Shown here: in pieces, positions 25,038 to 38,313 of the stretch
Layout of the letters: each line of letters opens with the position of its first letter
How positions within the stretch are numbered: the first letter of the stretch is position 1
Assembly (NCBI GenBank): GCA_964602595.1
Contig: CAZRRO010000002.1
Location: 124,001-188,000 of the forward strand
Direction: 5' to 3'
Length of the DNA: 64,000 nt
Source: CAIWAH01 sp964602595
GTDB lineage: Bacteria; Verrucomicrobiota; Verrucomicrobiia; Limisphaerales; UBA9464
Position numbers and translations under genes: made by a program
Notes under the pieces: model-generated
The model's input: the letters and a program-made list of their open reading frames with translations, nothing else
What the model was told of the DNA's origin: nothing
The model's database searches: none

Positions 25038-25373
25038 GGCCGGGAAGCTAGTTGCCGGGCGCCGCGCGGCGATTTGATTTCCTGGGCTCCGTTTCCACGG
25101 CGGGTGTTGCGCAACGGCGACCGATGCGGTGGCTCGCCTAGGAACGGGAACTCTGCGGGACCGAATCGAAACCCGCTCGACCCAGCGTTCGATCCAACCT
25201 GGGGGACACTTGCAGGCGCCCGCAGGTTGCCAACCTGCGAAACGGCAGGCTACCAGCCCGCGCTACTTAGCTGGATCGCCGGTCGCCGCGGAATCCGGGA
25301 TCAATCAGCTCGCGAGCCGGCGGCGAAGGAAAGGCGCCGGCGAGGCGCCGCAGTCCAAAATGCCGAAAACTGC
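25038..25373. repeat. Intergenic region with palindromic repeats
   Basis: No supported gene. It contains the palindrome GCAGGTTGCCAACCTGC (25222-25238) next to a related GGCAGGCTACCAGCCCGC stretch. A pair of GGCGCC boxes lies at 25333-25338 and 25344-25349. It resembles small interspersed repeats. Confidence 0.55.
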
Positions 25374-25901
25374 TCAGGGGGACTTGGCGGAAGCATCATC
25401 ATCTCCACCGCGGGTTTCGCCAAGTTCGGCTTTCACTCGTTCCAGGGCGGCGATGAATTCGATCAGGCCATACTCGCTGGCCAGAGCGATGGATTGGTCA
25501 ATCTGGTGAGCGCGGTCAAACCACGGCAGAGCTATCTTCTCAAGAACCTCCCGGATTTCTTCCCCACCACTACCGGACACGATCTCAGGCGTGAGTTTCC
25601 ACCAATGGTCCCGGCGTTGTGGCATGATCTCACCAATGCGTCGGAAAATCGTGTGGTGGTCATCGGAAAAGTGAAGACCCGCTACCGGACGGCCCATCAA
25701 TTCTTCCGCGCGGGTCCAACATAGGCCCAGATTGAACGTCACCTTCGAATGCTCGGCGGGTGGAAGTTGTCTCGACTGAAGTTCGATCAGATCGAAGCCG
25801 TGCTTAAATGGCCGAGCGAACCAATTGCCTTTGTGCTGGAAACCCGACCGAACCAAGAGCGGCTTGATCGCGGACCGGAGGATTGATTGGACAGTCGCCA
25901 T
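25374..25901 (-). CDS. DUF4304-like protein
   Basis: 175 residues: 'ILRSAIKPLLVRSGFQHKGNWFARPFKHGFDLIELQSRQLPPAEHSKVTFNLGLCWTRAEELMG', then 'DHWWKLTPE' and a long C-terminal helix. The pattern 'L...GF...G..F.R......I.LQ.S......FTVNLG' is that of DUF4304 proteins. These are cytosolic, of unknown function, and often found singly in accessory regions. Composition is somewhat AT-richer than the neighbours. It is transcribed in the same direction as the TerB-DUF697 gene but separated from it by the repeat-containing gap. Confidence 0.7.
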   Translation of the reverse strand: MATVQSILRSAIKPLLVRSGFQHKGNWFARPFKHGFDLIELQSRQLPPAEHSKVTFNLGLCWTRAEELMGRPVAGLHFSDDHHTIFRRIGEIMPQRRDHWWKLTPEIVSGSGGEEIREVLEKIALPWFDRAHQIDQSIALASEYGLIEFIAALERVKAELGETRGGDDDASAKSP

Positions 25902-25967
25902 CGCGGCGGAGTCGCTGAAGGTCTGGAGGTGACGGTTGCAGCTAGGCCGTCACCAGTATTGGCCGCC

Positions 25968-26384
25968 TCAATGTTCCTTGGGCGTCGCTTCGAGCCGGCG
26001 AATGCGTTCGCGAATGCGCTTGAACGCGGGGTGCTTCCGGGCGGCGGCGAGGTCGGGCTCCAGGCGCACGGAACCGAAGTCGCGGAAACCCAGGTCCAAC
26101 GCCTGGTCCAGTTCGACACAGGCGAGGTCTGCCTGGCCGGAAAGCGCCAGCGTGCAGGCCAAGTTGAAGCGCACGTTGGGATCGGCCGGCCGCAGTTGGC
26201 GCAGTTGCTCGTCCACCTTCAGGCAGTCGCCGATGCGGCCGCGGCTGGTGTAATCGTCACCGAGCACCTCCAAGGCGTCCGTGTAGGCGGGATCACGCCG
26301 GACCAAGCCCTCGAGGAACCCGATCTCGACATCCAGCTCACGCGCCTCGCGGCGGCTCAGGGGACGCTCTTTCTGCTTTGCCAT
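25968..26384 (-). CDS. Tetratricopeptide-like small protein
   Basis: 138 residues starting 'MAKQKERPLSRREARELDVEIGFLEGLVRRDPAYTDALEVLGDDYTSRGRIGDCLKVDEQLRQLRPADPNVRFNLACTLALSGQADLACVELDQALDLGF'. About two and a half TPR units are visible, with the W/L-G-Y-A-F-P type spacing ending in 'DP' turns. It ends with the 'FRDFGSVRLEPDLAAARKHPAFKRI' element often closing TPR proteins. A scaffold role in protein-protein contacts is likely; the partner is unknown. Confidence 0.8.
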   Translation of the reverse strand: MAKQKERPLSRREARELDVEIGFLEGLVRRDPAYTDALEVLGDDYTSRGRIGDCLKVDEQLRQLRPADPNVRFNLACTLALSGQADLACVELDQALDLGFRDFGSVRLEPDLAAARKHPAFKRIRERIRRLEATPKEH

Positions 26385-26501
26385 ACTGCGCCTTCAATGT
26401 TGTGAGGGGAGTCGCGGGCGTCAAGGAGCGGGACGGAACGATTGTCGCCGCGCTCGGCAGGCTGATTTCCCCGTTAAGCGTCAACGAGCGGCGCCAACAA
26501 T

Positions 26502-28598
26502 TCACCGCGCAATCCAGGCGGCGGCCGCAGCGGCGTCGGTTTTGTCCAGGCGGTTCAACTCCGCCGAACCCAGCGTGAGCAGACCGTCCACATCGCCATA
26601 CTTGGCGCCGCCGGGAACGAAGTCGGGCGAATGCAGGTCCAGCACCCTGCCGAAGCGGAACTCACCGAGGTGCAGCGCCGCCCGGTCCAACGCTTTTCCG
26701 GCCTGGGCCCGGGCGGCGGCGGCGATCGGGGCGGTCGCGTCCAGCGCCACGAGGCTCACCCGCTTGGACGGTTTTTCGTGCCCGCGGACGTAGTTCACCG
26801 CGGTCAGCACGTCATGGACCCGACGGACTAAGACCGCCGGATTGTAGCCGAAGGTGTAGGGCGCCGCCTCGCGCGGATTCTTCACGCGGGGCGTTTTCGT
26901 GAGCGCCTGGCCGTCGGCGAGGAATTCCCCCTGATACAGCAGGTCCAGACCCAGCACCGTGGCGCCGCCGTCCACCAGCTTCTGCACGGCGGGCAACAGC
27001 CGGCCATCCGCCGCGTAGAGCCCCGCTTTGCCGTCGGCGCTGAGCCAGAGGACGGTGTCGCCATTCCATTGTTTGGGATAACAGAACACGGCCGGCAGTT
27101 CCTCGCCGTAGGTTTCGTTCCGCAGCAACCCGGCCATCTGGATCCAGGAACCTTGGTCCTGTTTGTCCTTCAAGGACCACGACACCCGGACGGACTCCGA
27201 CCGGTCGCCGTCGAGCACGATGTTCCAGCCGACGCGGAGCACCTCGCGGTGCTTCTCGGGCGAATTCGCCGCGAGTTCGGCCAACTGCCGCTCCGAATCT
27301 TCATGCCAAAGTTTCAGCAGGCCGCGCTCGAAGTCGGGGTCGGCGGCCTTGGGCGCCGGGTGCTCGGCATCCCAGACGCTGAGCTGTTCCCGGGGCACGC
27401 CGCGGTAGTCGCGCTCGAGCACGGGCTCCTTGTTGCCCAGCTTGAAATGCCGGTTCAGCCACGTGAAGAAGGCGGAGCGCGAGACGGCGTTGTAGTTGTG
27501 CGGGAAATGTTCGCCCCGGTGGAGCATCACGTTCTCCGGTGCGCCCAGCAGCGTGTAGAGCTGCTTCAGTTCCGGGAACCCCTTCGTTGCCATCTCCTTG
27601 GTCCAGTCGTTGGCCGTGGTCATGCCCTGCGGCTTGGGCGCGAAGAGGCCGGCGAACTCCACGTTGCCGGTGCCGACGCGCAGCAGGCAGGCGTTTTCGC
27701 ACGTGCAGCCGCCCTGCATCGCCGTGCTGACCATCACGGCAGGGAACGACAGCTTCACGCGCGGATCGATCGCCGCCAGCAGCATCGTCTGCGTGCCGCC
27801 GCCGCTGGCGCCGGTCATCGCGATGCGTTCCGGATCCACTTCCGGCAGGCTGAGCAGGAAGTCGAGGGAACGGACCGCGTTCCACGTCTGCAAACCCATC
27901 ACGCTTTGCAGGTGCGTCTCGGCCGCCGGACTGAACAGGCCCCAGTTCTCCGCGGTGTTCATCTCCGGCCGCTGCTTCGCGAAGCCATGCACCAGCTCCC
28001 GCGACAACTGCTGCGAGTCGGAATCCCCCAGCATGTCCCACTGCCACACTACGCAGCCCATCCGGGCCAACTGCACGCACATGGACTGGAACCGGCTGCG
28101 GCCGCCGTCGACGAACCGCTCCTGGCCGGTGGCGATCTCGTTGTAGAGCTCGGCATCGCCCGTCAACGCCAGCCGGGCATCCTGCCAGTGGCCATGGGCG
28201 AACAGCACCCCCGGCGCGCCGCCCGGGACCTTCTTCTTGGGGTGATACAGGTTGCCCGTGACGAAGAAGCCCGGCGCGCTCTCAAAGGTGACCTTCTCGA
28301 CGCTGTAATCCACGCGGTCCACCCGCCCGTAGATCTGGGCGTTCAGTTCCGTCTTGGTCGGCAGCGGCCAGAGACCCTGCGACACCAGGATGCGCTGCCG
28401 GACGTGCTCGGCCCGCTTCGCCCAAGCTTCCTTGGAGACCGGCGGAGTGAACGGGAAGTAACCGTCGAGATCCTTCAGCGGCTGGAGCCGGGCGTCGTTG
28501 GGCAACTGGCCCGCCGGCAACACGCGCGGTCCGGCGGCCAAGGCGGCAGGCAGCAGCGTCAACGCGAGCGCGGTGGCGGCGAAACGGGTGGGAACCAT
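26502..28598 (-). CDS. Exported alpha/beta hydrolase (acetyl-xylan-esterase-like)
   Basis: 698 residues with a signal peptide (about 1-21, 'FAATALALTLLPAALAAG'). The catalytic domain, about 95-380, shows 'GNLYHPKKK', 'GVLFAHGHWQDAR', 'GCVVWQWDMLGDSDSQQ' and 'VDPERIAMTGASGGGTQTMLLAAIDPRV' with the nucleophile elbow GASGGG. The base may be the His in 'HRGEHFPHNY'. A second, less conserved alpha/beta region (about 480-690) follows. Similar proteins in Verrucomicrobiota and Planctomycetota act on acetylated or methylated polysaccharides, but the substrate here is inferred only. Confidence 0.85.
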   Translation of the reverse strand: MVPTRFAATALALTLLPAALAAGPRVLPAGQLPNDARLQPLKDLDGYFPFTPPVSKEAWAKRAEHVRQRILVSQGLWPLPTKTELNAQIYGRVDRVDYSVEKVTFESAPGFFVTGNLYHPKKKVPGGAPGVLFAHGHWQDARLALTGDAELYNEIATGQERFVDGGRSRFQSMCVQLARMGCVVWQWDMLGDSDSQQLSRELVHGFAKQRPEMNTAENWGLFSPAAETHLQSVMGLQTWNAVRSLDFLLSLPEVDPERIAMTGASGGGTQTMLLAAIDPRVKLSFPAVMVSTAMQGGCTCENACLLRVGTGNVEFAGLFAPKPQGMTTANDWTKEMATKGFPELKQLYTLLGAPENVMLHRGEHFPHNYNAVSRSAFFTWLNRHFKLGNKEPVLERDYRGVPREQLSVWDAEHPAPKAADPDFERGLLKLWHEDSERQLAELAANSPEKHREVLRVGWNIVLDGDRSESVRVSWSLKDKQDQGSWIQMAGLLRNETYGEELPAVFCYPKQWNGDTVLWLSADGKAGLYAADGRLLPAVQKLVDGGATVLGLDLLYQGEFLADGQALTKTPRVKNPREAAPYTFGYNPAVLVRRVHDVLTAVNYVRGHEKPSKRVSLVALDATAPIAAAARAQAGKALDRAALHLGEFRFGRVLDLHSPDFVPGGAKYGDVDGLLTLGSAELNRLDKTDAAAAAAWIAR

Positions 28599-28661
28599 GG
28601 CGCAAGGCTACCCGGCGACGGCGCGGAGACAATCCCGGGAATGCGAGGCGCGCCGGGGTCG

Positions 28662-28880
28662 TCAGTCCTTCTTCCGCGTCGGCACGTGCGTATCCCAGGT
28701 CCGGCCGGACTCAGGGGAGATGTGGGTGAAGCCGCTGCCCGCCGGCGGATTTGGAATACGGATCAGGTGCTGGCAGCCGGGGCATTGGATCTGCCGGCCG
28801 GCGAAGCGCACCTCGCACTTCAGCGGCTGGTCGCAGTGGTTGCAGTAGAACTTGAACTCGGAGGTCACGGTATCGCTCAT
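28662..28880 (-). CDS. Small zinc-ribbon protein
   Basis: 72 residues: 'MSDTVTSEFKFYCNHCDQPLKCEVRFAGRQIQCPGCQHLIRIPNPP', with two C-x2-C knuckles (CNHC and CPGC) forming a zinc ribbon, then a basic tail. Such miniature zinc ribbons are common beside phosphoprotein or WD40 genes in Planctomycetota and Verrucomicrobiota; nucleic-acid or protein binding is possible. ATG at 28880 is chosen. A much longer frame up to 29699 continues antisense to the kinase gene and was rejected. Confidence 0.75.
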   Translation of the reverse strand: MSDTVTSEFKFYCNHCDQPLKCEVRFAGRQIQCPGCQHLIRIPNPPAGSGFTHISPESGRTWDTHVPTRKKD

Positions 28881-28988
28881 CAGCCAACCCATGCGTTGGC
28901 CACGCCCGAAACGGATCAGCGAAAGTGGAAAAACATTTCCGCGGCGCCCTGATCCCTTTTGGCGCTGTCCCGCGCATGGGGATGCAGT

Positions 28989-32668
<3,680 letters not shown>

Positions 32669-32672
<4 letters not shown>

Positions 32673-35600
32673 ACCCCAACCGCGAAGAAGCCCTGTTTGC
32701 CGCTGCGCTGGAACAGCCGCCCGCGCACCGCGCCGCCTTCCTTAATGGCGCCTGTCTGGGCGACGCCGCGCTGCGCGCGCGGGTGGAGTCGTTGCTGGCG
32801 GCGCACGACGCCACGGCCAATCCGCTGGCGACGCAGTTGGCCCCCACGATGAAACTCGAGTTCGCCGAGGAACCGGCGGACGAAGCCGTGGGCCAGACCC
32901 TCGGCCGCTACAAGCTGTTGGAGAAGGTGGGCGAGGGCGGCTGCGGCGTGGTCTATGTCGCCGAACAGACCGAACCCGTCCGCAGACGAGTCGCCCTGAA
33001 GGTCATCAAGCTGGGCATGGACACCAAGCAGGTCGTCGCCCGGTTCGAGGCCGAGCGGCAGGCGCTGGCGATGATGGATCATCCGAACATCGCCAAGGTG
33101 CTCGACGCGGGCACGACCGAGCAGGGGCGTCCCTACTTCGTGATGGAACTGGTGCGCGGCATCCGGATTACCGATTACTGCGACCAGGCCAATCTCAGCA
33201 CCCAGGAGCGGCTCGACTTGTTCATCAAGGTCTGCCAAGCCATCCAGCACGCCCACCAGAAGGGCATCATCCACCGCGACATCAAGCCCTCGAATATCCT
33301 GGTGACGCTGCACGACGGCGTGCCGGTGCCTAAGGTGATCGATTTCGGCATCGCCAAGGCGACGGAAGGCCGGCTGACGGACAACACGGTTTACACGCAG
33401 TTGCACCAGTTCATCGGCACGCCGGCCTACATGAGCCCGGAGCAGGCGGAGATGAGCGGGCTGGACATCGACACGCGCAGCGACATCTACAGCCTGGGCG
33501 TGCTGCTCTACGAACTGCTGGCGGGCAGCACGCCGTTCGACGCCAAGGAACTGATGGCCTCGGGCATCGACGCGATGCGCAGGACGATCCGGGAAAAGGA
33601 ACCGCAGCGTCCCAGCACGCGCTTCGCGACCCTCGGCGCTGATCAACTCACCACCACGGCCAAGCGGCGCTCCGCCGATACCTCGAAGCTGCTGCACCAA
33701 CTCAAGGGCGACCTCGACTGGATCGTGATGAAGTGTCTGGAGAAAGACCGCCAGCGCCGCTACGACACGGCCAACGGGCTGGCGGCGGACCTCACCCGGC
33801 ACCTGACCAACGAACCGGTCACCGCCCGTCCGCCCAGCCAGCTATACCGGTTCCAGAAGGCCTACCACCGCAACCGGCTCGCCTTCACGGCGGCGGCCTG
33901 TGTCCTGGCGGCAATGATCATTGCCATGGGAGGCATCTGGGTGGCTGCCCAGCGCGAAGGCCGGGCGCGGGTCCACGAATCCACCCAGCGGAACCTGGCG
34001 GAACAACGGCGAGGCGAGGCCGAGGCAGCCCGGCAAGTTGCCGAGACCGAACAGCAGCGTGCCGACGCGCAGGCACAGAAGGCCCTCGACAGCCAGGAAC
34101 ATTCCCGGCGCCTGCTCTACGCGGCCGACATGAACCTCGCCCAGCAGGCATTGGACCAGAACAACCTCGGCCGGGCCCGGCGGCTGCTGGACCGGCATCG
34201 GCCCGCGCCGGCCGAGGAGGACCTGCGCGGGTGGGAATGGCGCTATCTGTGGCAACAATGCCGCAGCAGTGCCTTCGCCCAACTGACCAAGCGCCCCGCC
34301 CGCGGATTTTCCGTCAGCTTTTCGCCGGACGGTGCCCAACTGGCGGTGGGCTACCTGGATGGCCGGATCGAACTCTGGGATGTCCACCGCCGGGCTCTGC
34401 TCAAGGAACTCAACCAGAAGGGTTCACCGGGGCACGTCGCCTTTTCGCCCCGCTCGAATCTGCTCGCCACCTCGGCGGGTGGTGGAGAACTCAAGCTGCA
34501 CGACCTCGCCACCGAGCGCGATACGGTCCTGCGGATTGGAGCCCCTCTCGTCCGGGACCTTTCCTTCACGCCCGATGGTTCCCGGCTGCTCGCCTTTACC
34601 TATGGTCTTGGCCAGCAGGCGGCGGTCGTGTTCGACCTCGCCACGGGCGTTGCGGTGAGCACCAACACCACCTCGGGCGCCAACATGCACTATGGGATCG
34701 CCCGCCTGTCCTCCGACCGGCAGCGGCTTTACCTGAGCAATCAAGACAAGGGGCAGTTGAGCGTGAAATGCCTCGCAGTCGGGACCGGCACGGAAATCTG
34801 GGCGGCGGACATCGGGACGGATTGGGGCGTGACAGCGATGGCACTCTCCCCGGACGACAGGTTTCTCGTGACGGGCACAGGATATGAGGACGGGACGATC
34901 CGTGTCTGGAATGCCGAAACCGGCAAACTGGCCGCCCGGCTGGAGGGACACACGGGCTGGGTGGGAGAGGTGACGTTCTCCCGCGACGGGCGCTGGCTGG
35001 CCTCGGCAGCCACCGACCAAACGGTCCGGCTTTGGGAAACCTCGGGCTGGACCGAGGCGAGGGTCTTCCGTGGGCACGAGGATGAAGTTTATTCGGTCGC
35101 CTTCAGCCCGGATGCCAAAACACTCGCCAGCGCCGCGAAGGACGGCGCCATCTTGCTGTGGGACGTCGCCGCCCCTCCCTCCAACTACGGTTATCGCCTG
35201 CTTTCGCCCGAGGTGCATGCCTTGGCGGAATACGCTCCCGGCTTGGCCATCGCGCTGGGTGCCGACTCGCAGGGGCCGAGGGGCTTCCAACTACGGCTCG
35301 CGGATATGTCCGAGACCCCGGTTCCGACCGGATCCGACCTCAGCACGTCCTTCACCTATCTAGCCCCCAACGTCTTCGCCCATTACGAGCAGACCAACGT
35401 GCTGAGGCTCACGGAATATCGGGAAGGAGGGAGGGAACTCCTCCGGGAAACAGTGGGCTCGAATCTCATGCGCCATCCCTGGTTTTCCACTGCCGCCCTC
35501 GCCTACTGCCGCGAATCACGCCTCATCGCCTGGGGCGAGGCCCCGGACAGGCAGTCGGGCTCGGTCCATGTCGTGGATCTCGCTAAACCGGCGCGGCGCT

Positions 35601-36310
35601 GGCAATGGACTTCCGAACTCAGGATGCCGACTCCGGTGGCCTTCAGTCCCGACGGCAAGCTTCTGGTCGTCGCGGGCTGGCAACAACCAAAGCGAATGGA
35701 ACTGCGGGAAGTCACCACCGGGCGGTTGATTTTGAAGTCGGACATCCGGATCGAGACCCCGGAGTATCAGCCGCGGACGCGGTTTGCGGATGCCGGACGC
35801 AAGCTGGTAGCGACAACCCTAGGGGGGAACGACAGCGTGGAGGTCGTCTTCTGGGATCTTGCCCGGCCCGGGCAACCGCCGAAGCGCTTCACGGAACGGG
35901 GCAGCGCCTCCGGACTGAGCGTCTCCCCGGATGGCCGTTGGGTGGCGGTGGGCACCGAGGCCGGCATCGTCGCCCTCTACAATGCGGTGACCATGGAACG
36001 CAGCCGCATTCTGCACGGAAACCTGCAGGCCGTCTTCAGCGTCGCCTTTTCCCCCGACAGCCGGAGCCTGGCGACCGGCGCCGGGGGCCGGGAAGCGATC
36101 AAACTGTGGCATGTGGAGACCGGGCAGGAACTGCTGACCCTGCCGGGCAAGGGAATCCTTCTTCAGGACATCGCCTTCGCGGAAGACAGCAACACCCTCC
36201 TGCTCGGCCGCTTTCGGACCCCCGGCTCGTGGCAGATGTGGCGCGCGCCGTCGTGGGAAGTCATCCACGCCGCGGAGGCGAAGGAAAAGGCGGAGAGCAA
36301 GCAGCCATGA
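32669..36310 (+). CDS. Ser/Thr protein kinase with C-terminal WD40 repeats (2)
   Basis: 1213 residues; a tandem paralogue of the preceding gene with the same order: N-terminal helical domain, kinase (about 80-360; 'VGEGGCGVVYVAEQ', 'ALKVIKLG', 'HRDIKPSN', 'DFGIAKATEG'), membrane helix (about 404-422, 'AFTAAACVLAAMIIAMGGIW'), coiled coil and WD40 repeats. The kinase domains are near-identical in protein and DNA, whereas the propellers differ strongly, suggesting the two proteins sense different ligands through a shared output. Both end in 'AAEAKEKAESKQP'. The ATG overlaps the previous stop (ATGA). FHA and sigma factor genes follow. Confidence 0.93.
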
Positions 36311-36324
36311 CCCCCTGACAAAAC

Positions 36325-36930
36325 ATGCCCAAACTTCATTTCCTCCAACTTGAGTTCACCACGCATTCGTGTGACCTGCCCGAGGGCACGACCAAGGTGG
36401 GCCGCAGCTCGCGGAACAACCTGGTCCTCAGCGACGCGTCGGTTTCCGCGGACCACTGCGACCTGGTGGTGAGTTGGAAGGAGGTGATCGCCCGCGACCA
36501 CGGCTCCTCCAACGGCACCTGGGTGGCCGGCGTGCGGGTAAACGCCGGCGGCCAGCTTCCGGTGAATCATGGCGATCTCATCCGCTTCGGCCGGGTCGAG
36601 GCCCGGTTGGAACTGGACGGCTTCCCGGCCGACGACGCGACTTCGGTGACGGCCAATTTCGGGGCTTCGCGGCCCGGCGAAGCTGGTTCCGACGCAAAAT
36701 CGTTCAAGCAGGTGATCGGGAGCGATCCGTCCGGACAGGATACCCGCAATCCGACCGTCTCGGTGCCCGCCCCCTCGAAGCCCGCTCCGCCGGCGGCCGT
36801 TGCCCCGGTGCAGGCCTCGGTTCCCGAGCCGTCATCTCGGGGCGGCGCTGGGGGACGATGGTGGTTGAAGGCAGCTTTCATCGTGGTCTTCGTCCTGGCC
36901 TTGGTTTGGCTGCTCCTGATGTTCCCATGA
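36325..36930 (+). CDS. FHA-domain protein with C-terminal membrane anchor
   Basis: 201 residues. Residues 1-95 form an FHA phosphothreonine-binding domain: 'KVGRSSRNNLVLSDASVSADHCDLVV' (Gly-Arg-Ser core and S-x-x-H) and 'DHGSSNGTWVAGVRV' (N-G). A Pro/Ala-rich linker (about 120-172) leads to a C-terminal membrane helix (about 178-199, 'AAFIVVFVLALVWLLLMF'). It would dock to phosphorylated sites produced by the two upstream kinases at the inner membrane. Its stop overlaps the start of the sigma factor gene by 4 bp, so it is translationally coupled to it. Confidence 0.92.
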   Translation: MPKLHFLQLEFTTHSCDLPEGTTKVGRSSRNNLVLSDASVSADHCDLVVSWKEVIARDHGSSNGTWVAGVRVNAGGQLPVNHGDLIRFGRVEARLELDGFPADDATSVTANFGASRPGEAGSDAKSFKQVIGSDPSGQDTRNPTVSVPAPSKPAPPAAVAPVQASVPEPSSRGGAGGRWWLKAAFIVVFVLALVWLLLMFP

Positions 36931-37487
36931 GTGACGTCACCCAGATCCTCACCGCCGTCCGCGCCGGCGATGACTCTGCCACCGAACGCCTGTTCGAGCT
37001 GGTCTATGCCGAGCTGCGTCAGGTGGCCGCCCAGAAGATGGTCCGTGAAGCCGCCGGCCACACGCTTCAGCCCACGGCGCTCGTCCACGAAGCGTGGCTC
37101 CGGCTCGGGGCGGATGCCCAGCCGCACTGGCAGAATCGCGCCCACTTCTTCGCCGCCGCGGCCGAGGCGATGCGGCGCATCCTGGTGGATCGCGCCCGGC
37201 GCAAGCAGGCACAGCGGCGCGGCGAAGGCGCGGAGCATGTCGAATTGGACGGCCTCCAGCTTGCCGGCCCGGCGGACGACGAGCAGTTGCTGGCCTTGAA
37301 CGACGCGTTGGGGCGGTTCGCGGCGTTGGACGCGCCCAAGGCGGAGCTGGTGAAGCTGCGCTACTTCGTCGGACTTACCACCGAACAGGCGGCGAAGGTG
37401 ATGAACATCTCGGAACCAACGGCGAAGCGTTGGTGGGCCTATGCGAAGGCGTGGCTGTTCCGCGAATGCCAGGACGGCCCGAAATGA
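36927..37487 (+). CDS. ECF-like RNA polymerase sigma factor
   Basis: 186 residues of the ECF-like group usually paired with Pkn2-type kinases: region 2 'ATERLFELVYAELRQVAAQKMVREAAGHTLQPTALVHEAWLRLG' and region 4 'PKAELVKLRYFVGLTTEQAAKVMNISEPTAKRWWAYAKAWL', with a helix-turn-helix for the -35 element. No anti-sigma gene of the usual zinc type is adjacent; the coupled FHA gene and kinases suggest control by phosphorylation, a pattern known for this group. It starts inside the FHA stop (ATGA). Confidence 0.92.
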   Translation: MSDVTQILTAVRAGDDSATERLFELVYAELRQVAAQKMVREAAGHTLQPTALVHEAWLRLGADAQPHWQNRAHFFAAAAEAMRRILVDRARRKQAQRRGEGAEHVELDGLQLAGPADDEQLLALNDALGRFAALDAPKAELVKLRYFVGLTTEQAAKVMNISEPTAKRWWAYAKAWLFRECQDGPK

Positions 37488-37570
37488 CAGGTGGCACCGG
37501 CGGGCCGCGGAGGATTCACCAGCTTCTCCTTGAGCCGCCGGGGCAACCGGCGGAACCTGTTGCCGCGCAG

Positions 37571-38260
37571 ATGCAAATTGGACTCCGTCTCCGGGTTTGG
37601 TTGGGCCTCCTCCTGCTTTGGGGCGGGCGGGCGACAGCCGCGCCGGCGGACCTCACATACGATTGGCCGCCCGACCCGGCCCTCCGCCAGCTCGCCACCG
37701 TGGTATTGGCCGGCGAGCGGGTCTGGCAACAGGCCCGGCAAGGCGACGGATGGCGGCCCGTGAAGAGCGGCGACCGCCTTCCGGCCGGCTCGCTGCTCAT
37801 GACGGACCCCAGCAGTGCCGCGGTGGTGGAGCTGCCCGAGGAGCAAGGCGTGGTGAACGTGGCCCGCGGGTCGGTCGTTGAATTCGGCCGCCTCAAGGGC
37901 CGGCCCGGCAACGCGCTTGTGCTCACCTCCGGCCGGGTTGCCGGCGTGGTCAACGACAGTGCCCTGGAAATCTCCAGTTCCTGCGGCGGCAGCCTGAGCG
38001 TGACCGCGTCGCCCGGGGGCACGGCCCCATTTGAATTTCGCCATGGCCGCGACCAGCGACATTTCGCCGAGATGGAGCGCCTCGGGCTGGTCTCCGACTG
38101 GGTGCGTTACCAACCGCGCACGGGCGACAATTACCAGCTGGGCTTCGGACCGATTCCCCCACCGCCGGAGCCGGAACATTTCGCGCTGACGTTTGAAACG
38201 TGGACCCTGCTGGCCCTGATTTCCGCCGCGCTGGGCGTGTTCCTGTGGCAGCGGGATTGA
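37571..38260 (+). CDS. FecR-like domain protein, membrane anchored
   Basis: 229 residues from the ATG at 37571, which starts a signal peptide ('MQIGLRLRVWLGLLLLWGGRATAAPA'). An ATG at 37484 overlapping the sigma stop would place 29 extra residues before that signal and is less likely. The FecR-type domain has 'VKSGDRLPAGSLLMTDPSSAAVVELPEEQGVVNVARGSVVEF'. A C-terminal membrane helix ('LTFETWTLLALISAALGVFLWQRD') suggests periplasmic display. It ends the kinase-FHA-sigma operon and may be the periplasmic part of the signalling chain. Confidence 0.8.
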   Translation: MQIGLRLRVWLGLLLLWGGRATAAPADLTYDWPPDPALRQLATVVLAGERVWQQARQGDGWRPVKSGDRLPAGSLLMTDPSSAAVVELPEEQGVVNVARGSVVEFGRLKGRPGNALVLTSGRVAGVVNDSALEISSSCGGSLSVTASPGGTAPFEFRHGRDQRHFAEMERLGLVSDWVRYQPRTGDNYQLGFGPIPPPPEPEHFALTFETWTLLALISAALGVFLWQRD

Positions 38261-38313
38261 GTCCGGCCGACACCGCTCTCGACGGGGCCCCGCACCCCGG
38301 GCCAGACTGAGGC

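Noticed and set aside
27069..28952. 627-codon plus-strand frame opposite the alpha/beta hydrolase
   Set aside because: Shadow frame with no recognisable domain.
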